NCBI GenBank assembly: GCA_036365455.1
Contig: JAWQUS010000010.1
Location: 22,802,501-22,866,500 of the forward strand
Direction of reading: 5' to 3'
From: Macrosoma leucophasiata
Lineage: Eukaryota; Arthropoda; Insecta; Lepidoptera; Hedylidae
DNA length: 64,000 bases
A program made the position numbers and the translations under genes. A model generated the notes under the pieces. It was not told where the DNA came from. It did no database searches and worked only from the letters and a program-made list of their open reading frames with translations. Every line of letters starts with the position of its first letter. Position 1 is the stretch's first letter. This document shows, piece by piece, positions 43,638 through 53,796 of the stretch.

Positions 43638-43886
43638 TCAGTCAACTCTCAACCGCTCTCCTACGGGATACACAATCCCTTTGCTATCTACCACTTTACC
43701 TTTAATAGCACTCGTATCAGCTACATCTGTTTCATGTTTCATATACATCGCTCGCTTTATTTCTTCAATATTAGCGACAGTGCTATCAAAAGCTGCGTTA
43801 TTTTCTACATCGTCTAGTTCGTCGCCTTTATTCGATTTTTGTTCAATTATGTAGTGGGCTAGTAACCTGATACCACGGAACCTCAT
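43638..43886 (-). CDS. Hypothetical 82-residue open frame with protein-like composition
   Basis: From ATG at 43886 to TGA at 43638-43640 the frame is rich in charged residues and of normal complexity: RLLAHYIIEQKSNKGDELDD near the N-terminus and IKGKVVDSKGIVYPVGERLR near the C-terminus. It lies in no repeat family I recognise. The frame is open upstream of the ATG for about 13 more codons, so it could instead be a terminal exon. I do not recognise the family; it may equally be a chance frame, because the opposite strand is also open here. Confidence 0.3.
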   Translation of the reverse strand: MRFRGIRLLAHYIIEQKSNKGDELDDVENNAAFDSTVANIEEIKRAMYMKHETDVADTSAIKGKVVDSKGIVYPVGERLRVD

Positions 43887-44242
43887 GTGGTTTACTCGGC
43901 AAATACAATATGAAGTGACTATTGACTATTCTCGTTCCCAAAGCCGGCTTTTTTCTAATTTTGCATTTTCTATATCCAGACGTTTCGAATTTCAAAAGCG
44001 CTTTTATAAAGGATATAATCGTTGGACGTTAGATCGTGTTTCTTATAGAATTTGATTGACGTGTTATCAGTGAACCCTTTATTTATTGTGTGGATTGCGT
44101 GAATATTGGTTTTCTTTTATTGAGTTATCATAGATAGGATCTCTATTAATGTAATACAGTAGCTCATTTTTTGTTGCCTTAATAAGATTTGTGCTGACTG
44201 CTTTCATGCAGTAGGGTTACATTTTTAATGTTTGTTTTATAA
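43887..44242. other. No recognised feature
   Basis: AT-rich, no gene or repeat boundary identified. Confidence 0.4.
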
Positions 44243-44400
44243 TAGCTGACCCGGCAAATGTCGTCATCCTGCCATACTATAAATGCCATAAGCCATTGGC
44301 TTAAAATAAATTGGAAAAAATAACAGGCGGGTTCCATCATCGGTACAAGCGCGTTGTTCACTTTTTAATTAAAATTATTTTCGCGGCCCTGCCTTTTGCG
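44243..44400 (-). mobile_element. Possible worn Helitron 3' end
   Basis: 'tagctgacccggcaaatgtc' is the complement of the 'cgccgggtcagctag' end of the Helitron at 48460-48832. The rest has diverged, and the other terminus cannot be placed. Confidence 0.4.
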
Positions 44401-45922
44401 ACAAATTCTAAAATATTAATTTTAACGATGTATATGGTATAACACATTAATGCTTATAATGTGCATGAGATGCTTAAGGTTACAAAAGTTTTAATTTGAT
44501 AAATATTTATACTGTAATATTGGTCTAAGTACCTTTCCAATCACCTCAATATAAGTCCCTATTTTTATTTTTTTTATCTATCCTTATGATAAATTAATGC
44601 AAGACCTACATACATTGTTTTATTATACGTCAAAAGTGTTATGGCAGAGCAGTGGCAGACTAAAGCAGAGAGGAGGAGGCGGTCTGCAATGGGCCTGCGG
44701 TTCTTGAAGCCTCCAAAGATCGACTGGTCTCTGGGAATCATGAAAAATTTGTAGAGCTTACTTAAATGTCGTTTTTTTTGCTCGCGCGTTCTTCTTGGTG
44801 TGTATTTTAGAATCTATCTACCGTATCAATCATCGGGGGGGGGAGAGGAATATGTTACCTTATGACATTTTTATCTTGCTCGTGCGTCAGGCGACTGATC
44901 TTCAAAATGCCAAATCGGAGCCCCTGATGACCATAGTCCATCACTGACGCAGGGCCTTCGATGAAAGCGCCAAGGACTAGGCTTTCGAACTCAATCACTA
45001 GTAAAAGAAATTTACCGTGAAATAGCTTTTACCTTTTAACATGGTCTTGAAGTAGTAAAGATGTAATATGGTGTATTGTGGTCTCCAGTCACGAACTTAA
45101 GAATACATTATACATGGCTCAGATAACCACAAAGCATGGTAAGAAAACCAAAGATAACTTCCTTGAATATTAACATCCACATGTGTATTACTAATATCGA
45201 TGGTTCCGTGGTCCATTTATGTGGTTTGTGGCTTAAAATTATAAGCTATACGTTTACTAAAATTGTGAGTAACGGAGATCATGTCACTGTTACCAAATTA
45301 AGTTGATGAAAAAATAATTTAGTCAGAGAGCCCTTTGCAACCGGTGAAGTAGACTAGTGTTATTTAGAGACGAGCCACGTAAGCACATTAAAAAAAAAAT
45401 GTTGTTCATTATAATTTTGGCAATAACAAGCAGAGCAAAATTTGATTAAAATGATTAACACATTATTAGTTAATTTTCCTGTTGCTTTTTAGGAAGCATA
45501 CATTCATGACAATAACCAACCATTAAAATAATGATGTCATATTATTGTGTACCTACGTAATTTAAAACGTGCCATGAACAACAATCAAAATACACTTACA
45601 CCAACATCCCATCATTTTCTGTGAGTAATTTTATGGAATTGAATTATTTGAAACTGCTTTAGCGTTTAACCACATAATTTCAATATGGGTTGACTAATAC
45701 AAAATTATTAGCATCGTACCAAATAATATTACTAGTAATCACGAATGACAGTGTCACTCCCTTTGATGTGGCAGCGTAACTACAAACACTTGATTAACGC
45801 AGGGGTAACCTTTGTGAGGCTGTAACGAAGTTGCTCATTTGATTTGGATGCTGGTAATGTTCGGGGAAATAATATGTTTTAGCGGAGGAAATACATTTTA
45901 TGTAATTTAAAAATGCTTAGTG
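44401..45922. other. No recognised feature
   Basis: AT-rich apart from a GC-richer patch at 44640-44760 ('agaggaggaggcggtctgca') and 44880-44990. Neither has a credible open frame or repeat boundary. Confidence 0.35.
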
Positions 45923-46085
45923 TCATAGAGCAACTTGTCCTACCCGTCGCGGCGGACCGGAGGGGAGTAGCCATAGCGTTTATTATCGATGCAAAACAGT
46001 CTGTCTTTTTTAGCGGGGAAATACGTGTGACACACACTCACACTACTAGAATCGTCTACTACTATGAAACTCACACCTTGACTTT
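45923..46085 (+). mobile_element. Family E element, truncated copy
   Basis: 'catagagcaac', 'cgcggcggaccggaggggag' and 'gcaaaacagtctgtctttttt' match, in inverted orientation, the copy at 60279-60569. Confidence 0.6.
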
Positions 46086-47218
46086 AACAAAATACATAAA
46101 CAATTGTTAACAATATTTTTATATTCAATATTTTTATCTTCAATCACTTTACCCATCACAGATTCAATAATGTTAATGTAATCTGGTTTTGTATATCTTT
46201 TCAGATAACTTCCGATTGTTATTCTGATCCGATTCTACCTCTCGAACCTCCCTATCTTATCTTTCATTAACGAAGAATTCTTGTTGTGATTTATCTTTAT
46301 TTTGTGGATTGTTTTATAGTATCAAGTTAACTGCATCGAGTTTTTTAGGAAAACCGTAATCAACTATCAATTTATAGATCAACGTTTACTGTACTTAAGG
46401 TTTATTTTTTATTTGACTTGGATTCATCGTAACTGTTGACAATCAAAAGCGTAGACACCACAAAATGAACTAAATTATTCAAGACAAGGTAACTAATTTA
46501 CTTTTATGTAAAGTATATGCTTGATGCCATTTGTATAAATGTTCCAATAACTAAAGATGTAAAAAGAACTAACGATAGAGTGAATTCAATAGATGATCTT
46601 AATAAAGAAACTAAACTAGAACTACTTAATCATAGACAATTAAACAAGTAGACGATCTATAAAAAGAAATAAATAAAAATATCGCAGCAGTATCTCGAAT
46701 CTGCTTAATCAAAGAAATATGAGGTAAACTCCCATCGTTTTACTTTAACAAGTAAAAAATAGGGGCACTGCATCATAAATCATAATTAACAATTTTTCAC
46801 ACGTGCACCCGATATATTAATTATTTCCACCGTATGTATTTCTTCGGTAATTAGGGGACACCGGGGAACATGTGTCCCCAATTATATAACTTCTAATGGC
46901 CGTGAGAAGTCCGTACCGGTTTCAATATCAATTTGTTCGGATTAAATATTTCTGGAATTAGGGTTGGTAGTTTTGGTAATTAGTGGTGCATATCAAGTGT
47001 TCGTACCTGGTGATTAGATATGAGAAGTTATGGGTTTTGAAAACACATTCTTTTTTTGATTAGAAACCAACGCGTTGGTTGAAAACCGGTAACAGCATTC
47101 TTAAACATTGAATCACTTACTTTATTTCTCTACCGTATGAAGGAATTAAGAGAACTCGCGGTAGTAGTGGAATAATAATATGAGAAAACTTTTAATCCTT
47201 CTTTCACACTTTTTGTGC
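46086..47218. other. No recognised feature
   Basis: AT-rich sequence, no supported gene. Confidence 0.4.
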
Positions 47219-47290
47219 AGATGTCTATAGGCTACAGTGATTACTTAACATCTATGCGATCGGCAAGCTTGTCTGCCACTTTCGTTTCAT
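47219..47290 (+). mobile_element. Family A 3'-end fragment
   Basis: 'agatgtctataggctacagt' to 'cactttcgtttcatta'. Confidence 0.55.
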
Positions 47291-47548
47291 TAAAAATCCT
47301 AAAAATGTTCCTTCTTTATTCTCTATCACCTTAAATGAGCATTTCATTCAATCACACACAGATTGTTTCAATTTATTGCTTTCAATTAATGGCAATTCTA
47401 GATTCATAAAGGCAAATCGATATAGAGAATATCGAAAAATCAGTTTGCATTTTGCAATAAGTCTGAGTTAATGTACATGTTCCTTGGAACCGATGTTTTA
47501 TACTCTTGCATGTGAGTTTAATAGAAAATGGGCATTAATGGTTAGAAC

Positions 47549-47756
47549 AGTACAAATATAAACAGTATGAAAACTACGTACAAAACGTGCGAAACGGCAC
47601 ACTCACACAAACATGAGCCTCGACGCTGGAGTAGCGAGTGACGCGCTACTGCAGCACCGCGAGAACCTCTTAGGGGCCTCGTCGATGCGCATGTTTGTGT
47701 GAGTGTGCCGTTTCGAACGTTTTGTACGTAGTTTACATACTGTTCATATTTGTACT
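47549..47756. mobile_element. Fold-back element with 67-bp inverted repeats
   Basis: 47550-47615 pairs with 47690-47755 over 66 bp with only about three mismatches; the outermost A-T pair extends it to 67. Ends read AGTACAAATAT. The 74-bp centre can itself form a stem through 'gagtagcg' and 'cgctactg'. Nearly the whole 208 bp could form one long hairpin. No open frame. A target duplication is not clear, although 'ggttag' occurs near both ends. Confidence 0.75.
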
Positions 47757-47812
47757 ACGTGGTTAGTTCCTATTTTCTGATGTCGTTCACATCAACAAAA
47801 TATCATTATAGT

Positions 47813-47876
47813 AGTATTCAACACTATCATGTTTCAATTAGATGGTAATGTATGACCCCGTAATAACTATTACAAT
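47813..47876 (+). mobile_element. Family A internal fragment
   Basis: 'gtagtattcaacactatcat' and 'gaccccgtaataactattac', second subfamily. Confidence 0.5.
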
Positions 47877-47892
47877 GTTATTTGTGGATATG

Positions 47893-48029
47893 AGAGTAGA
47901 TGTCAACAGGCTCGCCACGTTTTACATGGGCCAAAACGTAACCGACAATTCGTGAGTCTTAGAATGTATGCCTGAATACATGCATTTACCTGCGCCTACC
48001 CCTTCGGGGATTGCAGGCATGAAAGTGCG
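47893..48029 (+). mobile_element. Family C SINE, head missing
   Basis: 'gtagatgtcaacaggctcgc' to 'ttgcaggcatgaaagtgcg'. Older than the copy at 15737 judging by the changes. Confidence 0.65.
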
Positions 48030-48459
48030 ACCTCTCACCTATATATTATATACTTAATTAGTAGTTTTCTCAACTATTTCTAATACAGTGGCTTAGTTTA
48101 AGTCGATTGATGGCAAGTCACTTGCAATCCTATAAAACCACAAACAATACCTTAATACATCAATAAAACAATTAAAAAAAGGTTAAAATCGATAAATGGA
48201 ACCGTACGATAAAATGTCCAAGGAATTGGCCGAGTCACCGATAAATCTTTCCACCAATAAATGGCTTGGACGGGCCACAGTTGAATACGAAGGTGGTGCA
48301 ATTAAATACCACGAGATTAAATGGACTCCATCCATTTGCGGCTGCGCTTTATGCCTTGTGGTCTAAGGATGTTGGAAAATACTGCAGGCATATTAAAACG
48401 CGTTTGTAACTGGAAATGCGATATTGTACATAATTTTGAGGTTGATAATGCTTTTGAAA

Positions 48460-48832
48460 TCTATATATATAAAAATGCAACCCGTTTTCCTTGGTCACGG
48501 CATCACGCGTGAATGACTGGACCGATTTTACAAATTCTTTTTTTGTTGTATTTTTTATTATTAGGAGAAGGTGCTAAGATGACCTATCTTAGGTATGAGT
48601 ACCTATTCAATTTGAACTGGTATCTATAATATCCTCCATATAAAAAGGAATTATAATTCCCTGGTCCCTCGCTATACCTCGTTACGCGCGTTTTTGCAAA
48701 TATGCAAAATTAAATGTATATTTTTCAATATTTCTGAGAGATTTTCTTAATATTTTTTTTCGTTAGCTATACAAAATAAAGTAGTGCATCATTGCTACGC
48801 TAAGGCGGTACGAAGTTCGCCGGGTCAGCTAG
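48460..48832 (+). mobile_element. Complete short Helitron
   Basis: It begins TCTATATATATAAAAATG at a host A (48459) and ends 'GGTCAGCTAG' before host T (48833). A small GC hairpin 'ggcg...cgcc' (48803-48820) lies just inside the 3' end. These are the diagnostic Helitron features: no inverted repeats, TC and CTRR ends, A/T target. There is no Rep/Hel frame, so it is non-autonomous. Confidence 0.75.
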
Positions 48833-48839
48833 TATATTC

Positions 48840-49131
48840 TTTTTTTTTTATGAAATGGAAGTGGTAAACAAGCATTCAGTTCACGTTGATGTTAAGTGAT
48901 GACTGCAGCCTATAGACACCCACACAAAGACCAAAGTCAAAATGCAGATGCGTTATCACTCCTGAAGCCTAAGGTGTTACGCCTCTGTGCCGGAAATTAC
49001 AGAGCCGTACATTACCACCTGACCGGAACACGATAGTGCTGAACACTACTATTTAGCGGCAAGTATATTAGGTAATGCGGTGGTGCCTACGCCCGCGAGC
49101 TCCGTCACTGGAGCTCTACCACCAGTAAAAA
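48840..49131 (-). mobile_element. Family A repeat, full length
   Basis: T-rich tail complement to 'gagctctaccaccagtaaaa'. It begins 7 bases after the Helitron's CTAG, inside a T tract. Confidence 0.8.
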
Positions 49132-49363
49132 GTAGTATATTATAAAGTGTTTGCATAAAATTTACTCCTCACACAATTTTTTAACACAATAGTTTTAGGA
49201 TTTTGATTGCAAATGGTGCAAAACAATTCGTAAGATTTTGAGTGGCCATTGCCACGAAATATGTAACCTATACAGAGGTTAGATATTTCGTGGGTTAGAT
49301 AATATACTCGTAGTAATAATGTTATAATTATCTTTTTAATTAGCTGACCCTGTATAATGAAGC

Positions 49364-49733
49364 GCGTATGGCCCAGCGGCTGGTGTAGATCGTAAGCGAT
49401 CTGCTCGGTTAAGCACTACGGGCGCGGTCGGGTAGTGTGATGGGTGACCGCTAGTGGAAAATTAAATGCGCGTTTCCGTGCTTCGGAGGGCACGTTAAGC
49501 CGTCGGTCCCGGTTGCTATCGATGGATAGCAGTCGTTAAACCTTGTCGGAGGCCTTATGGGCGGTTTGAAAACATCCGACAGTGGGTTGGCCACTAACCC
49601 ACCCACCTCCACCAATCCGCATTGGAGCAGCGTGGTGGAGTAAGCTCCAGGCCTCCCCCCAAAAAGGGGAGAGACTCGTGCCCAGCAGTGGGACGTATAA
49701 TGGGTTGCCATTATTATATATTATTATTATTAT
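49364..49733 (+). mobile_element. Family B SINE-like repeat, best-preserved copy
   Basis: 'gcgtatggcccagcggctgg' to 'ccattattatatattattat'. It contains all landmarks listed for the copy at 1669 and ends in a TTA-repeat tail. Confidence 0.8.
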
Positions 49734-49829
49734 CTTCATAATTACGTCTAAAAATATCTACGTTAGGATCTGTAGATGTATTTATTAATCATTCATCTGC
49801 AGTATACAACATGTAACGGGAATAATGCA

Positions 49830-50350
49830 CACTCTCTAACACCCCGATTAGAAAATCGAGTTATAACCATAGTACATGAACTGAAATTACATGTTTGTGT
49901 ATTACATATTTTTTAATTTAAGAAATAAGTTGTCCTCAATTTGTACGAATAGTATGCACACCCTATGCATACTTACTCTATCTCTACCTACGGCCGCACA
50001 TAAAACACGAACCTACTTACACACGCACACTGTTGCAATGTAATGTAGGTTAACGTGCGTAGTCTTATTTAACACTCGCTAGTAATAATATTAATTTCCA
50101 CTATTTTATTTCTTAAATTGTTATTTATAATAAATAGCACGTTTCACGAGTTCTAATAAACTTGTTGAGACTAGTATTTTATTTTGGATAGACGCTAGTC
50201 TCGTTTTCGTTTGTATTGACTTTTCACCAAAAGGGTGACCATAATTTCCTTAATAGTTATTAATTTTTGGACAAAATATTACCTATATCAAAAATGCCTG
50301 AAATCGATTCTGAACAAACTAGTTTCGGGTTGTACATTCAATCCAGTTAC
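49830..50350 (-). repeat. Inverted homologue of intron 1 of the gene at 53.7-55.7 kb
   Basis: The reverse complement aligns along its length with 53815-54340. Anchors are 'tttgttcagaatcg' against 'ttgtttagaatcg', 'aaattatggtcacc' against 'aaattatggtcatcc', 'cgtctatccaaaataaa' against 'cgtctattcaaaataaa', 'agtatgcacaccctatg' against 'agtatgcacaccctatg', and 'gcacataaaacac' on both. It may be a dispersed repeat or an old inverted duplication. Confidence 0.65.
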
Positions 50351-50486
50351 AAGTTGTATACTTGCAATGTATTTATGTGGCGATATGTTTATTTACCTAT
50401 TGCACAACACAAAAAACGTACTGGCTTCGGGACTTGACGACCCACCGCTCATTAGGAGAAGAATTATTTTCTTCTGGAAGAGAATT

Positions 50487-50690
50487 GCATTGCTTTATGG
50501 TAGCAGCAGCGCCATCTATTACCAGATTTGACAAATCGGGCAGAGCTTCAGTAGCTCAATTGGAAGAGCGGCTGGACTAGATTCCCAGTAGGTCGCGAGT
50601 TCGAGTCTCGCCTGAAGTCAAATTTTTCTTTCCATTTTTCTTTAAAAATAAAATATATTTCACAAGCATGTGTTAATGCGAAATAATATA
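50487..50690 (+). repeat. Family D repeat, rearranged copy
   Basis: Order is 'gcattgctttatggtagcag' (50487-50524), 'gatttgacaaatcgggcaga', the tRNA-like fold (50545-50618), then 'aatttttctttccattttt' and 'aaaatatatttcacaagcat'. In the copies at 38222 and 58767 the first block lies in the opposite orientation relative to the tRNA-like part. Confidence 0.65.
50545..50618 (+). repeat. Family D tRNA-like fold, best copy
   Basis: 74 nt. Acceptor GCTTCAG/CTGAAGT (one G-T pair), D arm GCTC/GAGC with AATTGGAA loop, anticodon-like stem CTGGA/CCCAG (four pairs and an A-C) with loop CTAGATT, T arm GCGAG/CTCGC with loop TTCGAGT. The loop would place AGA as anticodon, but a serine tRNA needs a long variable arm, which is absent. 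I read it as a tRNA-derived promoter within a repeat, not a tRNA gene. Confidence 0.65.
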
Positions 50691-50699
50691 AAACATTTA

Positions 50700-51257
50700 A
50701 TATTTATTTATTACTAAATTGTGTACCAGTCCGTAGCTGCTTCTTAATCATAACATGGAACAGGGCAAAAAAGTGATCAACACCAGTAAAACCAAAACAA
50801 ATTACTTAACATACGAAAGTGCTACCGACAAAAACAGCTTCATTACTGTCGAGGTAATAACACTTGATAAGGAAAAAGTTAATTAGGAAAAGGTAGCACT
50901 TTATTGCTTGCTTGATGACACGTCGTGCTTGTTAATGAAAGCTTTCGATAATATCGGTTATCGTGCGGTAACGAAGGCATCAGTCCAGCAGCCAGTTCAC
51001 ACTGCACGCACTATAGAATGAGTACTCCATTAGTGTAGCTTTCGCCTTCAAGCACGATAAAAATTAAAAAGGCTGAATAACTTAAGTTCATCTGAAACCC
51101 TAAAAAAAGGACTTGTTAATTTATTATAACTATAATCACTTCAAATGTCAATACCTATCCTTTTCATGATTTTATTAAATGAGATTTCTAAAACGGATTA
51201 CTAAATTTTGGGCATAAAACGTACCCCAAAGTATCACATGCAAAAGTATGTTTTTCA
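50700..51257. other. No recognised feature
   Basis: AT-rich sequence between the family D copy and the 15-bp array. Confidence 0.4.
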
Positions 51258-51362
51258 TTTCGCAAAAAACCATTTGGCAAAACACCTTTTGGCAATTTTA
51301 CAGTTAGCAATACTATTTTCGGCAATTTATTGTTTAGCAAATAATAACATAGCAAACCTACG
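51258..51362 (+). repeat. Seven tandem 15-bp units with an invariant GCAA
   Basis: Units start at 51258, 51273, 51288, 51303, 51318, 51333 and 51348. GCAA occupies positions 5-8 of every unit, usually preceded by TT(T/A/C)(G/A/C). The remaining positions vary, so register is kept while sequence diverged. Confidence 0.8.
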
Positions 51363-51470
51363 ATAAAATATAAATAAACGGATTAATAATTATTATAAAA
51401 AGGTTGTACTGTCAACAAAAAAAAAACAAGCCAACCGAGCTCTGCTCGCCCGCCGCATTCTTCGACCTAA

Positions 51471-51510
51471 CCTGGCAAAATTAGGGGACCACGCCCCTAA
51501 TTTTGCCAGG
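51471..51510. repeat. Perfect 17-bp hairpin at the edge of a family A copy
   Basis: 51471-51487 (cctggcaaaattagggg) is the reverse complement of 51494-51510, with a 6-nt loop. It directly abuts the family A copy at 51511. Confidence 0.75.
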
Positions 51511-51666
51511 GCATTATCTCATATACTTGCCGCTATAGGGCCGTACTACCACCTGACCAGAACACGATAGTGCTGAACAGTACCATTTAGCGGCTAACTA
51601 TATTAGGCAATGCGGTGGTACCTACGATCGCTAGCTCTGTCACTGGAGCTCTACCAACAGTAAAAA
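51511..51666 (-). mobile_element. Family A 5' half with an internal rearrangement
   Basis: It starts with a short piece in plus orientation ('atactt gccgcta' at 51521-51534), then continues in minus orientation from 'gggccgtactaccacctgac' to 'ctctaccaacagtaaaaa'. Confidence 0.6.
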
Positions 51667-51886
51667 CCATATACTAATGATTGAACATTTTTCCTTATTC
51701 TGTGACCATGACTGTTATTAACTGAACATGACTAAATCATTCAAAATTAATCTTATTCAAGTTATCGGAATTACAGTGAATTATTACAGGAAAGCCTATA
51801 TTATTATTGTTAAGGATTCGGTGAATCAATAATCGAAATGGCTGTACTAGTTTTTGTCGATACAATATCTTCTCTCTTTTAAAAAA

Positions 51887-52477
51887 ATCGCTCAAGTGCG
51901 TGTCGGGCCACGCGCAGTGTAGGGTTCCGTACTTAGAGTATTTACAGAGTAAGAAATGTAATGAAAAAAAAAAACTATTTTCTGTGGTTGTTCGAAATTT
52001 TCGAGTAAAATACATTTGGTCGACTATTTCTCGCAAACTTGTAAAGCCAACTTAAGTGTGATAAATTTCCTTTTAATTTCATCATATATAGCTACTATTG
52101 CCGTAACGTTTGAATTTCTAACAACAACCGTTTAGTTGGTAGGGTGGGGGACACCTTACTTTAACGAAAATTTGTACTTTAAAGCTTAATAAGTCACGAA
52201 CACTTAACTTATTCGAAAAATGATGTCCAAACATCTTTAATATTTTTGAAAAACCTATCCAACAATACTCCACACTTTATGGAAAACGAAAATTAAAAAA
52301 AATTCCGCGCGTTACATGTTATGGGATTAACCTGTCAAGGAACGTAAGGCCACCGGCGGCCAGACACAATTGAATTTCAATTGTCATATTTTTCTCATGT
52401 CTGGAGGGTTTAAGGTATATGTATACTTGTGCCAAATTTCAAGTCTCTAGTACCAATAGCTTTTGCGCTTAACCGCG

Positions 52478-52512
<35 letters not shown>

Positions 52513-52562
52513 GCACATAGCGAAACTATACTGGTTCCTTGTTTACTACGGAACCCTAAAAA
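51887..52562 (+). mobile_element. Family P repeat, longest copy, with a nested TTAA element
   Basis: 'tcgctcaagtgcgtgtcggg' at the left, 'tagggttccgtac' 35 bases in, (GACA)n at 52484-52512 and 'tactacggaaccctaaaaa' at the right. The 87-bp element at 52327-52413 interrupts it. Without that insertion the local sequence matches 4661-4690. Confidence 0.75.
52327..52413 (-). mobile_element. 87-bp TTAA-flanked miniature element, copy 2
   Basis: TTAA at 52327-52330 and 52410-52413. The sequence is the inverted partner of 39741-39827 with about nine differences. The paralogous family P site at 4665-4680 has a single TTAA with matching flanks, so a TTAA duplication accompanied the insertion. Confidence 0.8.
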
Positions 52563-52972
52563 CGCTCGCGATTCGCTGGTTATAGTAGGGGAGCCCAAAA
52601 GGGGATTCTTGCATTTAGATAGATAGATAGATCTGAGATCGACAAATCTAAGATTTCCATAAAGGGCCGAACCTTTAGAGCTTCCGCCACGAGCTTGCCT
52701 CACATCAAAATCGCCATAATTTTGGATGGAAGTTTTGATTGGGTTCAATTTACATTCTCTCTGAGTATCTGATATTCTTGAGTAATTTTTCACCTTCAGT
52801 TTTGAAAGAATCAAATGTTTTAGAATCAAATGTTTTTAAACGCTACTACCACTACGCTTACTATAAACTCGAGGACTACCTCAAGGATAGAAATGCTGGT
52901 CTAGCTTCACAAGATTGTTAAATTTACATATTATTATTTATACAAATAAATAAAAAACATTATTATACATTA
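52563..52972. other. No recognised gene
   Basis: Contains an (ATAG)n run at 52615-52632. The minus-strand 139-codon frame across 52410-52829 overlies the family P repeat and is not a gene. Confidence 0.4.
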
Positions 52973-53284
52973 TCTATACAAATAAATAAAATTGGAGTGT
53001 CTGTTTGTAATATTAAAATAACCGCTTTTTACTAAATGCATATGTATGTATACACGGCACATATACCAAAACACCATTTTTTTTTTAATTTTTGTTTGTC
53101 TGTCTGTCGGTCTGTTTGTTCCGGCTAATCTCGGGAATGGCTAGACCGATTTTGACGTGGCAGATAGCTTCTGTAATAAGGAGTAACTAAGGCTACTTTT
53201 ATACTAGGTGCGCCCACGATTTCGTCTGGATAGATACTGAACAAACATAAATTCTCACACGGACTTAGTCGCGGGCACAGCTAG
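52973..53284 (+). mobile_element. Complete short Helitron
   Basis: It begins TCTATACAAATAAATAAAAT after host A (52972) and ends 'cgcgggcacagCTAG' before host T (53285). Its 3' end 'tagatactgaacaaacataa' is shared with the fragment at 43165. Confidence 0.7.
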
Positions 53285-53311
53285 TGTAATAATAAATATA
53301 ATGTTGATATA

Positions 53312-53600
53312 TTTTTTCTGTAATGAAAGTGGCAAACAAGCATGCAGTTCACATTGATGTCAAGTGTTGACTGCAGCCTATTGACACCCACACAATGACC
53401 AGACGTCAAAATGCAGATGCGCTGCCACTCCTGAGGCATTAGGTGTTAGGCCTCTGGGCCGGAAATTACAGGGCCGTACATTACCTGACCGGAACACGAT
53501 AGTGCTGAACACTACCATTTAGCGGCAAGTATGTTAGATAATACGGTGGTGCCTACGCCCGCGAGCTCCGTCACTGGAGCTCTACCACCAGTACAAAAAA
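53312..53600 (-). mobile_element. Family A repeat, full length
   Basis: Complement of the A tail to 'gctctaccaccagtacaaaa', lying just upstream of the promoter of the spliced gene. A small deletion removes 'accac' in the 'cattaccacctgacc' segment. Confidence 0.8.
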
Positions 53601-53658
53601 ATATATTGTTCAACATTGAGTTGTATTAGTTATTGGTATAGTCCGTGGATATAGATAC

Positions 53659-53677
53659 TATCGATATTCTATCGATG
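53659..53677 (+). promoter_or_regulatory. DRE-like promoter motif pair
   Basis: TATCGATA (53659-53666) and TATCGATG (53670-53677) lie 3 bases apart. TATCGATA is the DREF-binding element found in core promoters of many broadly expressed insect genes. The pair sits about 120 bases upstream of the splice donor that ends the probable first exon. Confidence 0.5.
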
Positions 53678-53689
53678 TTTAACGTACTC

Positions 53690-53796
53690 TAACGTCGCGC
53701 TATGTTCGTCACTATCTCTAATAGTAGGTAGTGGTGGCGTGAACACGTTACAACTAGCACACATTCATTTGGATTTAGCTACGGCTCAGACCCACG
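53690..53796 (+). other. Probable untranslated first exon
   Basis: It ends at CCACG|GTAAGT, a strong donor at 53797. The start is approximate, placed just after the DRE-like pair. The only ATG (53702) opens a ten-codon frame that stops before the donor. Its splice partner would be the acceptor 'ttttgattacag' at 54569-54580. Confidence 0.5.

Noticed and set aside
50545..50618. A functional tRNA gene
   Set aside because: The cloverleaf is plausible, but the anticodon stem has a mismatch, the implied serine anticodon conflicts with a short variable arm, and the same sequence recurs in repeats at 38222 and 58767.
52410..52829. Minus-strand 139-codon frame
   Set aside because: It overlies the family P repeat including its (GACA)n tract, which yields a CLSVCLSVRP-type low-complexity product.
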